Of a stretch of DNA of 64,000 bases, positions 54,338 to 64,000 are shown in pieces. Position 1 is the stretch's first letter. Every line of letters begins with the position of its first letter. Origin of the DNA: Aquarana catesbeiana. Taxonomy: Eukaryota > Chordata > Amphibia > Anura > Ranidae. The notes beneath the pieces are model-generated. The model was given only the letters and a program-made list of their open reading frames with translations. It ran no database searches and had not been told where the DNA came from. A program made the position numbers and the translations under genes. The stretch covers positions 171,920,062 to 171,984,061 of the forward strand of contig NC_133335.1 of the NCBI RefSeq assembly GCF_042186555.1. Reading direction: 5' to 3'.

Positions 54338-54984
54338 GGTATAGATCGGTAAAGCGGAGAGGCTTGGTTCTGGTGGGAAAGTGTTGCCTAGCAGATGTCC
54401 CGCCACTGATACCTTGCCAAGGTCTTCCTCTGTTAAGCCATACATGGATAGAAATGTGACTGGTTCAGCAAGTACCAATCCATGTATGGGCAGTCTGTAG
54501 CAAACAGCCTGTGGAGTTTTTTCTGAACAATCAGTGCCATTGTCCATATATCATTGCATTCTGACGGTGGGAAATGCTCACCACTGTCAGAATACAATAC
54601 CTCAGCAGTAGGGATTCCCTCATCCACATAGAATGTGTGGATGGGAGAATCAAGACAAAAAAAAATGCATAATGTATGGACTGCCTTAGCGCCTGTACAC
54701 TGCAAACCCCAGGAGCTGCACAACAATTCCACAGAAATCCCCGCTGTACTGATCTCCGGCTCTCTCTTTCCAGTCATAGTACTTTTCAGAGGACATTTGC
54801 ACTAAAATCGCTTACATTGCATGTGGTTGCAGTGTGGTCCTATTGAAGTCAATAGGCTGAGCTTTTCTCAACCACCAACCTCCTTTCCAAAAGAAACCTA
54901 TTTCATAAGCAAGTGTATCTATTATTCCTATATCTATTATTCCTAGAGCCAGGTGTTGGTTTTCTATATGTTTAAAGGAGAAGT
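54338..54984. other. MITE-like remnants
   Basis: CCATACATGGATAGAAATGT and its near-inverse CCAATCCATGTATGGGCAG sit close together (54430-54490), suggesting a foldback. The last part (GCACTAAAATCGCTTACATT) resembles other short frog-type repeats. No gene. Confidence 0.4.
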
Positions 54985-55345
54985 AGGGCTTAGTTGCATA
55001 CTCCTGTGACCAAAGTCCACTGTCAGCTGATGTCACTCAGCCAGTCCAGACTCTGGAGGGATCCGGAGTTTAATGTCGGGATCCACCCAGATGCCTGACT
55101 GACAGCTTGCTCAGGCTCCCCACACTGCTGAGAGGCTGAGCCAGCCACTCCTGCCCCCTCCACAGCCAGGTGCTCCAGTGAGCGTTGGAAGGGCAGAGCA
55201 GAGAGCTGGTGACTAACAGTCACCAACACTCTTCTCACTGAAGACCGAGAACTGAGCGATCAGCGGTCTTTGATTGTTCAGTTCTCGCTCTTAGAGGTGG
55301 CAGGAGACAGATGCAGTATGGGGCTGGTGCTGCATCTATCTAGGT
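54985..55345. mobile_element. MITE fragment, same family as 31945-32240
   Basis: Shared words are ACTCCTGTGACC, CCCCCTCCACAGC and GTGCTCCAGTGA. Only the left end (TTTAAAGGAGAAGTAGGGCT, near 54971) is clear. Confidence 0.5.
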
Positions 55346-55498
55346 AAGTATGATTGTTTGTGTTTTTTTAAAACCCCACGCTTGTCTTTTAAGGCCTTAT
55401 GGTCCTTCCCAGGTCCAAAATTAATATTAAGCAGAATTAAGTTCAGCCACTAATCTTTGCAAAGAAAGCGACAACTGACTATACAGAAACTGTAAGAC

Positions 55499-56604
55499 TA
55501 GGGCTGAAACAACTAATCGATTAATCGACAACCAATCGATTATTAAATTAATCGATTACTATTTTCATAATCGATTAATCGGCCAGTAACATAACAGGGT
55601 TAAAAAAACTAAAATGAGCCCTTTATAGTACAAAAAGAGCAAATAATCGCTACTGTAACTATGCTTTTTTCAGCCGCTGCATATTTGGAAAGGGTCAGGG
55701 ACTTTTTTTTAACACAAAACGGTGCTTTTTTGGTTCAATATACTTCAATGGAGAAGCTGCAGAAAAACATGTAATGCGTTTTTGCAGCAATTTGTGTTTT
55801 TTAATCTGCCCAACAACAAATTGTCCAAAAAAAATGCAAAATCACGTGCGCAAAAAATCAAAAGGCACAGCAAAAAGCACTGCAGAAACAGATCAAAAGC
55901 AAATTGCATAGGTGTGTACTGAGCCTTATGCCACACGGATCAATTTTCAGACAAGAATATTCAAACGAAAAATCTTTGCACTTTCGCTGAATGAAAGAAT
56001 TTTTAATTTCATGAAATTTTCACTTGTTTTTAACAGTCTGTTTTTAAAACAAATGTAACTTCTGAACAAAAACCACATCCACTGCCTGAAAATTCCTTTG
56101 ACCAAGAAGTTTTCTATTATTTCCAAATTTTCCCATCACTGTTGTTGAAAATGAACGTCGATTTGACCCCACTAACGATTAGAAAATCGAACGAACCTTC
56201 TTAAAATGACATTTTTTTTGAAGGAAGATATTGTTTGTGTTTTAAATAAAAAAAATGTGATCTCTGAGTCTGATGATATTTACCAGATTCACCCTTTAAT
56301 ATACAGTTAGAGGATATATACTGTATATACTATCTCTCCTCTAATAGTATATACAGTATATCTCTTCTGTCTGTTATTCACAGAGTGGATTCGATATTTT
56401 GCTCCCTAACCATATAGTTGGTTATTTACATTTACTACTGCATAGAGATATTTAAGAATAAATTGCCTTTTTTTTTAAACTTTACATATTAACTAAATTA
56501 TACACCACACTTTTTTTAAAGGTTATTAACCGAATAAATCGATGAATTGAAACAATAATCGGCCAACGAATCGATTATGAAAATAATCGTTAGTTGCAGC
56601 CTTA
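55499..56604. mobile_element. hAT-family non-autonomous element with 8-bp target duplication
   Basis: The ends TAGGGCTGAAACAACTAATC / ATCGTTAGTTGCAGCCTTA are inverted, with perfect TGTAAGAC duplications at 55491-55498 and 56605-56612. Subterminal AATCGATTA words repeat in both orientations, the usual layout of hAT transposase-binding sites. No transposase frame. Confidence 0.88.
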
Positions 56605-57263
56605 TGTAAGACCCAACACAACTGCCAAGACAAGAGGCCATCTTCAGGGCTTATATCTGTGGTGCTATGTACTCTCATATGGTACAGATAATTATGATAA
56701 AACAATATCTTTTCCCTTGGTAGCAAGACACATCAGAAAGTTATTCTTAAAAAGGGAATCTGACAGGCCCATGCTTATTTCATTGTATCACATAACTGGT
56801 CACTCTAATTGTGTGTTCGCCCTATTATGTAACATAATGAATTTTTTTAACCCCACCTTTGTTAAGAGTATACCATGTTACATAATGCAGAATTTCAAAC
56901 AGATAAATGTATACTGTTTTACTGTTTATGTGAACTGTTTTACCGGTTGAAGAATTCAGAATTCTGTTCAGCCAGTCTTGGAGCTCCAGACTTCTATCAT
57001 ACTTCGTAATTAGATAGGAGGCATTCTGATTCCCAAATTTAACTTTGTAGCTACCCACAATCTGCTCATTAGATCACAAAGTAACATATCCACCCTTGAC
57101 CGATAAACATGCAGGTGACTTTTTTTACATAGACATCTGCCTTAACTGCTGCCCCCTTTTCCCCAGCTACTTATACTTGCTTTCCCCTTGCTCCCCTGCT
57201 GCTCCATTCACCCAATGAAGTGAAGAGAAGAAGCCCTGTGTCTGGTCAGTAATCATATAGGGC
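56605..57263. other. Upstream intron, nothing recognised
   Basis: Mostly AT-rich. The open frame at 56594-56950 begins inside the hAT end and has no recognisable domain. Confidence 0.4.
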
Positions 57264-57266
57264 TAA

Positions 57267-57666
57267 TGCCACGTACACATGAGCGGACTTTTCGACCGGA
57301 CTGGTCTATCCGACGAACTTTCGGTGGACTTCTGACGGACTTTCCTAATGAACGGACTTGCCTACACACGATCAACCAAAGTCCGACGGATTTGTACGTG
57401 ATGACGTACGACCGGACTAAAATAAGGAAGTTGATAGCCAGTAGCCAATAGCTGCCCTAGCGTTGGTTTTAGTCCGTCGGACTAGCATACAGACAAGCGG
57501 ATTTTTCGACTGGACTCGAGTCCGTCGGATAGATTTGAAACATGTTTTATTTCTAGGTCCGTTGGACTTTTGGGGAAAAAAAGTCAGCTGGAGCCCACAC
57601 ACGATCGAATTGTCCGACGGAGTCCAGTCCGACGGACCAAGTCTGCCCGTCCGTGTGTACGCGGCA
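57267..57666. mobile_element. PIF/Harbinger-like MITE, complete copy
   Basis: The ends TGCCACGTACACATGAGCGG / CCGTCCGTGTGTACGCGGCA are inverted, flanked by TAA (57264-57266, 57667-57669). It is internally rich in GTCCGACGGAC words in both orientations. Reference copy for 5508-5838 and 15273-15638. Confidence 0.85.
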
Positions 57667-57669
57667 TAA

Positions 57670-58340
57670 GAATTCCAATCTGGCTTTCACATGACAGCAT
57701 GACTGCTGAATGGTGATTGGTCACTCAGGCACCTAGCACTGTATCTTGGAAATAAGGGGCGGTGAGTTATTTGCCTCCTGGTTGGTGAACAGAGCAGCAG
57801 TGGAGCAAAGGGAATGTAGGTATGTGCAGATGGTAGAAGGAGCCAGCAAAATGACCTTTTTCAGAGGTTTTCTTTAGGCTCACATTTACATGCTACGTTG
57901 TGTCATTTTGTCAATAGCTTACTATATCATTAGTATTGTAGAATTGTCAACTATTGATATGAATTTGAAATCTGTTTATGAGCATTGTGTATGAACCATA
58001 TCACCCCTTTCTTTCTGAGCATAATATACTGTTTATTGAGACTTCCTGTAATTATAGAATTTTTAATTTGCTTTTCATTGTTTAGTTTTCCCAGATTATT
58101 AACGGATCATAAAACTCTGCAAATAATAACTTTAGACTTAGCAAGTTTAATACTGATAATAGTTTACTGTTGGCTGGAAGCAAATCTTCATAAATTGAAT
58201 CATCTATACAATTTAAGGTTATGGAAACAGCCATAGCAATTATGAATTAATGATATATAAAACCAGTTCATTTCCACTGATCCGTTTGTGGATCTCCCTA
58301 TTATATCAGGCAACAATTTACTGTCTGACAAAACTATTTA
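57670..58340. other. Upstream intron, nothing recognised
   Basis: AT-rich sequence; the 83-residue frame at 57985-58236 is hydrophobic but has no recognised motif. Confidence 0.4.
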
Positions 58341-58464
58341 CAAACCCAATTCAAAAAAAGTTGGGACGCTGTGTAAAATCTATGTAAAAACAGAATGCAA
58401 TGATTTGCAAATCTCATAAACCCATATTCTGATCATAATAGAAAACATATCACATATCATATGT

Positions 58465-59563
58465 TTAACCACTTGCTTACTGGTCACTCAAACCCCCCTT
58501 CCTGCCCAGACCAATTTTCAGCTTTCAGTCCTGACGCATTTTGAATGACAATTGCGCCGTCATACAACACTATACCCAAATGAAAGTTTTATCATTTTTT
58601 CACACAAATAGAGCTTTCTTTTGGTGGTATTTAATCACAGCTAGGGGGTTTTATTTTTTGCTAAACAACCAAAAAATATGGAAAATTTTGAAAAAAAAAT
58701 CATGTTTCATAGTTTGTTATAAAATTTTGCAAACAGGTAATTTTTCTCCTTCATTGATATGCGCTGATGAGGCGGCACTGGTGGGCACTGATAGGCTGCA
58801 CTGATGGGCACAGATAAGGCGGCACTGATAGGCACAGATAAGGTGGCACTGATGGGGACAGATAAGGTGGTACTGATGGGCACAGATAAGGCGGTACTGA
58901 TGGGCACAGATAAGGCGGCACTGATGGGGACAGATAAGGTGGTACTGATGGGCACAGATAAGGTTGCACTGATGGGGATAGATAAGGCGGTACTGATGGG
59001 CACAGATAAGGCGGTACTGATGGGCACAGATAAGGCGGCACTGATGGGCACAGATAAGGCGGTACTGATGGGCACAGATAAGGCGGCACTGATAGGTACA
59101 GATAAGGCGGCACTGATGGGCACAGATAAGGCGGCACTGATGGACACAGATAAGGCAGCACTGATGGGCACTGGTAGGTGGCACTGATGGGCACTGGTAG
59201 GTGGCACTGATGGGCAGCACTGTTGATGAGGCACTAATTGGTGACACTGATAGGTGGCACAGTGGGCACTGATAGGTGGCACTGGTAGGTGGCACTGGTG
59301 GGCACTGGTAGGCAGCACTGTTGTGCACTGGTAGATGGCACAGGTGGGAATAGATGAGCTGACGGCAGGTCTCTCCTTAATCAGGACCGATGTCCCTCTG
59401 AGAGCCGCCGGTGATCGGCTTTTTTTTTTCTCCTCACGCTAAAGGGTCGGGAACGGGCGCGCAGGCCACTCAGGCACGGTAGGACATCTACTGACGTACT
59501 CCTGGCAAAGTAGGTCCGCGCTGTAGCCGTCATTCGGCTATAACGTGGATCTGAAGAAGTTAA
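58465..59563 (+). repeat. TTAA-flanked MITE family A, copy 5, expanded by a minisatellite
   Basis: It begins TTAACCACTTGCTTACTGG and ends TGAAGAAGTTAA. Family blocks (CACAAATAGAGCTTTC, TTTGGTGGTATTTAATCAC) are followed by a 24-bp minisatellite at 58785-59340 that the other copies lack. Confidence 0.85.
58785..59340. repeat. 24-bp minisatellite (open in several frames)
   Basis: About 16 well-kept units of GGCACTGATGGGCACAGATA-AGGC, then decaying GGCACTGGTAGGT-type units. Because the unit is divisible by 3 and lacks stops, frames of 127-203 codons run through on both strands. These are artefacts, not genes. Confidence 0.95.
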
Positions 59564-60886
59564 AGTGGTTCTAAAGGCTGAATATATAGATTTGTGCTAT
59601 GCTGTGTATGCCTCTGTAAATACTGTTACCAAATGTGCCAATATATAAAGTGCAAATGCCAGTGATGTGTACTACCACTATATGTAAGTGTCTCTATTAA
59701 CAATCATTAATGTCAACCCTGATACAAAAGTGCAAGTGCTAAATCAAAACGTACCTGCGTACTCACATAAATATATTATAAACCTTCAATAAATGAAAAT
59801 ATTTTAAATAATAAATTGCTTCAAACAAATCTAATATAATATCCAGTGCTTCAAAGGCAAAATCCACAATCTAAAGTGCAAGTGCTAATCAAAAAATACC
59901 TATGTATTAATACATAAATGCAAACCATAAATTAATTAATATCTGGTGCAAATATCATAAGTAATAATACAGTTCAAATAAATTTGATATAGTGTCCAGT
60001 GCTCCAAAACGAAATCCACAGTGACAGTACTTCACAGATAAAAACTTTTCAGTGACGTTCAGTGATTCCACACACGTGCTCTCCCCCTGTGTGACTGCGC
60101 TCACCTCAAAAGATTTTGACCGCACACCTAAGTTTGGTCAAAATGTGCAGTAGAACCAACACTGCGCTCAGGGTTAGTGGACTCTGTGGAACGCCAATCC
60201 CTTCACTGTGGATGTCCTCGGTGTGTATATACAAAGAGGGGCTCAACAGTATAATAACGTTTAAACTCCGCTTTATTAAAAAATAAATTAATCATGCTCA
60301 CATCTTAGAGGTGCTACCAGTGCACCACTCTATACATAGCATGGGTAAATCGAACAACCCAATCCGACAGGTGTATTGTTATGCCTCTAGTCACCTCGCT
60401 GAGAGAACAACGTCACAGCTGGCTTCTCCTCCGCCCTAGCCCCTCCCCTAAAGTTTTTTTTTACCTTAATGCATTCTCTGCATTTAGGTAAAAAACCTTC
60501 TGAGTGTAGCTCTTCCCCAACACCCCCCCCCCCTTTCCGAACTTACCTGAGCCAAATCTCAATCCACCGCTGTGCACAAGGGCAGGGGCGCTCTCCCTTC
60601 TCATAGACTCAGCGACAGCAGCAGGAACCAGGTGGGGGATCAGGCCGAGCCACACTCTGTGTGTTAACAGACACACAGAGTGTGGCTTGGGAGCAAGCAC
60701 GCACGAGTGCCGCCATGGCAAGCAGAGGAGAGGAGCCAGAAATGGCGGTGGCGGACCCAAGAAGAGGAGGATCTGGGGTTGCTCTGTGCAAAACAATTAA
60801 GTAAATAAGTATAACATGGGTTGTAGTCACTTCAAAATAAGAAAATGTACAATTTTAGGGAAAAAAAATAAGGTCATTTTAAAATG
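59564..60886. other. Nested repeat remnants inside Tc1 copy 6
   Basis: 59640-60320 resembles the pseudo-LTR parts of the hammerhead elements in style (AAAGTGCAAGTGCTAA, CCAGTGCTCCAAAACGAAATC) but no ribozyme was found. About 60440-60850 is a fragment of MITE family B (TTACCTTAATGCATTCTCTG). No gene. Confidence 0.45.
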
Positions 60887-60929
60887 GATGCACAACACAT
60901 TTAAAAAAAAAGTTGGGAGAGGGTCATGT

Positions 60930-61291
60930 TTACTACAGTGTAACATCCCCTTTTTTGTTAGAAACACTCTGCAAATGTCTGGGAACTGGAGAGACTATCT
61001 GCTAGAGTATTTGGAGAGGAATGTTATCCCATTATTGCCTGATATCGGAGTCCAACTGCTCAACAGTCTTGGACATTCTTTTTCATAATTTTCCTTTCAA
61101 GATGCGACAAATATTTTCAATTGGTGAAAGGTCTGGACAGCAGGCAGGCCACTTAAGCACCTGGACTCTTCTACCATGAAGCCATGCAGTTGTCATAGAT
61201 TCGGTATGTGGATTAGCATTGTCCTGCTGAAATATGCAAGGCCTTCCCTGAAAAAGACATCATCTGGATGAGAGCATATGCTGCTCTAAAA

Positions 61292-61347
<56 letters not shown>

Positions 61348-61750
61348 TTCAGCATTGATGGTGTCTTTCCAGATGTGCAAACTAATGCACCCCCATACCA
61401 TCGGAAATTCGGGATTTTGATCTGAGCGCTGATAACAAGCCAGATCTTCCCTCTCCTTTTTAGTCCAGAGGAGGCAAGGCCCATGGTTGCCAAAAATAAT
61501 GTGAAATTTTGATTTGTCTGGTCAAAGGATGGATGGCACAGCGAACTATGTTCACAGACAGCGATTTCTGGGAGTATTTCTGAGCCCATGCTGTGATGTT
61601 CATTACAGAATCATGTTTGTTTTACACGTCTGTTCCAAATTCTAATGGTCTTAGGGCTGTTGAGCTTTTCTTGATTTTGTTTCTTGTAGAAAGGCCTTTT
61701 GATCATCTTTGCAAATGTGTTGATGGGTTATTTTGAGAAACAATTAGTTT
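60930..61750 (-). pseudogene. Tc1/mariner-type transposase remnant
   Basis: Minus-strand pieces from N to C include the first-Asp region (SKFEI-type, near 61530), a MVWGCIS motif followed by LHIWKDTINAERY (61213-61401), an FSGKALHISAGQC region (second catalytic motif) and an SPDLSPIEN-type segment near 61100-61140. An (AT)n tract of about 50 bp (61294-61345) has expanded inside it and reads as YIYIYI. Frameshifts and stops throughout. Confidence 0.75.
61294..61345. repeat. (AT)n microsatellite inside the transposase remnant
   Basis: Uninterrupted AT repeat at the position where related transposases have a short TATATAC, i.e. it probably grew from coding sequence. Confidence 0.9.
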
Positions 61751-61760
61751 ACCCTTCTGA

Positions 61761-63678
61761 ACCCTTTCAAAAATGTGTAAAGCTGTGGTGAGGACGTATT
61801 GATGACATTGTCACTAATTTGGGTGGGAGCCATGTCAGATCTACAAAGTTCGAAATTTTTTTATTCTTTTTTTCCCCAAGGATCATTTTCATACTCCTGC
61901 TATAATTTAATATCTGGGTGAGGTGGACAGGCAGGGCGGTGACATCAAAATTTCCACCTTGTCCAAGCAGAAAATACTTTGCATTTATTAAGAAATTGCA
62001 AAGTGTTCTCTGAATGGTGCCTGTATCAAGCAAGTGACCTCCTGTGTTAAGTAAGCAGCAGGGCAACTTCTCAGCGCAGGACCTGGAAGCTAGTAGGGAT
62101 CACTGTTGTAGGAGTGCCTACTACAGTGATTTCCAGATTCTTCAGGGATCTCACAGGTATGACACATAGTTGCTTATGTTGGCAGCTGGACCAATGTAAA
62201 TCACATAAAAATTGCCAGACCTAAGCTTCAGCTTTAAGGCATTCCAAGAACATCCCATAGTTATTGTCATTTTTCAAGTCATGTTATTCTATCATTGCTA
62301 TATGACAATATTGTGTTTTGCTTTACTAATTTCTGCATTTTCTCTTATCGAGTTAATGTTGAAATGTTGCGGTGTCCTGATTGCTATGGTTATCATGCCC
62401 TTCTCCTGGTGTTTACTTCCAAACTTAATTTTCATTCCCACCAATTCCTCAGCCATTGGTGGATGAATAAGCTGTGGTATGGGCATGCTTTCTGTGCCTA
62501 TTCAGGAGGCTTGGTTTATGATGCACTTCCGGGCTGGCGGTAGCTTCTGGTTTCTGTTTTGGAGCTATTGATGGGTTGCCAATGCAAAGATGATGCCAGT
62601 TGGCATTTGTATTCCTTTGGGTACCACGTTGCACACATTATGTGGGTTTTAGAAAATGCAATGCTCTGTTTTGCTATAAATGGTGTAAAACATTTTTACA
62701 TTTTCACCCCCATATGATGCATTATGTTAATCCAAGTTTCTGGCCCTCTTCCGCAAAATTCATAACATAATTGACTCTTGGAGCCATTTCAATATCTCCT
62801 AGCTGGGGAGACTAAATGCCGCTAAGATGTCTACATTTTAAACATGATAAATGAAAAATTACCAGAGAGTCTCCCAGGAAAAACATAAGAAATTTCCTGG
62901 CTTAATTATACACAGCCTGCTTCGACCCTACTACTCTGTTATCTATATAATGCTGCCAGGACGAACGTCCCGAGAGAGATGGGACAATAACTCCCCCTTA
63001 CTATTCCACCATCACATTTTATTTGTATCAAATGCACTTCCGTGCTGTGCAATATTTTCTGATCCATTGTATTGTCATTTGAAATGTACTGCATTGCATT
63101 GTTTTGTGCTTATTATATAATAATAGGTTATTGAAACAGAAAAAAGTATTTTTCGTATATCCTTATTGTTCTAAGTAGGCAGTTTGATCAATACACAATA
63201 TATTTTATCAAAAAAGGAACAATCTGCTGGGTGGAAAATCCAAGCCTGTTTGACTACATCAACCTATTTATAAGTTGTGTCAAATGTCCACTTTCAAGTG
63301 GAAGATCGTTGACACATGCAAATCTGATTGATTAGTTTATCATCAAGTTAACAGCCTGTATAAGAGGGGTCAAATTAAACAGATCCTTCATGTAACATAC
63401 CCAAACTCTTATTCCATCAGGAATTTTACAACGTCTTCACCCACAATGAAATACCCACTGTGCTTCAATAATTTAAACAAGCATAGGAAGCAGAAAACTC
63501 CAATAAAATAAAATCTTAGATAAAAGAACATCAAATAGTGTCCACTTCATATAGAGGTTTTCACCAACGAAAAAAGATACGTTAAAGCAACTGCAGTATT
63601 CTCACAAAAAGATATAATAATAAAGTTGCATATACAGCAATCCTATAAATGGCCTTCCATATAACATTTTCCACCGTT
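61761..63678. other. Upstream intron, no gene recognised
   Basis: A short inverted pair GATCACTGTTGTAGGAGTGC / CTACTACAGTGATTTCC lies near 62095-62135. The remainder is AT-rich, without exon-like or terminal-repeat signals that I can support. Confidence 0.4.
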
Positions 63679-64000
63679 AAGGGCTCTTTCACACGGGGCG
63701 GATCAGTGATGATCCACCCCGTGAACATCCGATTGCTAAGCGGGGATCGCTCCGCCGATCCCCGCTGAGCAGAAGATGACAGGTCTGTCTCTGCACACTG
63801 TGCAGCTACGGACCTGTCAGAGCGCCGCTCTCCCCTATGGGGGATCGGGTGATGACGGACCGTAGAGTCCATCGTCACCCGATCCGATAACGGATGGAAA
63901 AGTAGGTTTTTCCTCCGTTACACTCTTTCGGATCAGAGCGGTTCGGATGTCAGCGGACATGTCACCGCTGACATCCAACGCTCCATAGAGATCTATTGGA
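63679..64000. mobile_element. MITE with GGGCTCTTTCACACGGG end (cut by window edge)
   Basis: It starts AAGGGCTCTTTCACACGGGG, close to the ends of 1001-1485 and 34947-35361. Internal palindromic words (GATCGGGTGATGACGGACCG / CATCGTCACCCGATCC) are present. The right end is outside the window. Confidence 0.7.

Larger units (their letters stand above)
58341..61760 (-). mobile_element. Tc1/mariner transposon, copy 6, right end lost
   Basis: The left terminal region reads AAAAAAAGTTGGGACGCTGT and TGCAATGATTTGCAAATCTC. After the nested sequence (58465 to about 60886) the element resumes at CAACACATTTAAAAAAAAAG-TTGGGA and continues into the transposase. No matching right terminal repeat was found; the right limit is approximate. 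Confidence 0.82.

Noticed and set aside
58707..59328. Long Cys/Pro/Ser-rich and Gly/Thr/Asp-rich open frames on both strands
   Set aside because: They come from the 24-bp minisatellite, which is divisible by 3 and lacks stops; no conserved domain.

Overview
The window is vertebrate nuclear DNA, almost certainly from a frog. Two short exons on the minus strand (31524-31643 and 3545-3657) join in phase to encode the start codon, cytoplasmic tail and membrane anchor of MGAT5B (N-acetylglucosaminyltransferase IX/Vb). The window is therefore mainly the first coding intron of this gene (about 28 kb), plus about 32 kb upstream of the ATG exon. I see no other host coding exon with confidence; one splice-competent block (26230-26373, minus) is listed as a candidate. 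The frog assignment is an inference from the repeat content: Tc1 elements, TTAA- and TAA-flanked MITEs, Penelope-type ribozyme repeats and a chromovirus.

Nearly everything else is transposable elements, often nested. Region by region: 1-2 kb, a Tc1-like element holding a MITE; 2.2-3.4 kb, an element with a CRE/TATA promoter; 3.5 kb, MGAT5B exon 2; 4-5.3 kb, MITEs; 5.4-12.2 kb, a Tc1 element split by a large inverted-repeat element, followed by a second one, both carrying hammerhead ribozymes; 12.7-13.6 kb, a G-rich minisatellite; 15.6-22.7 kb, a Ty3/gypsy chromovirus with gag, protease, RT, RNase H, integrase and chromodomain, interrupted by a 1.67 kb foldback element with a divergent promoter; 22.7-23.6 kb, another hammerhead element; 24-31.5 kb, MITEs, a hAT element and minisatellites; 31.5 kb, the MGAT5B ATG exon; 32.5-36.7 kb, a Tc1 element with insertions nested four deep; 37.2-39.5 kb, a gag-only LTR element; 39.9-41.7 kb, a 5'-truncated LINE and a tRNA-type SINE; 42-64 kb, more Tc1 elements, five-copy TTAA repeats, a second hAT element, a solo LTR and microsatellites.

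The most interesting system is a set of inverted-repeat elements carrying minimal type I hammerhead ribozymes (core CTGANGA / GAAAC / GTH with a palindromic ACGCGT or ACATGT helix III). Three of them (6220-9580, 9723-12197, 33479-35690) share one architecture: inverted arms, a ribozyme, a one-sided 60-100 bp tail, and 14-17 bp target duplications. This matches Penelope-like retroelements, but none here encodes a reverse transcriptase. The chromovirus also shows a likely self-priming tRNA-independent primer site, and its RT active site has lost an aspartate.

All boundaries were read by eye. Family names for MITEs are tentative and rest on terminal repeats and target duplications.
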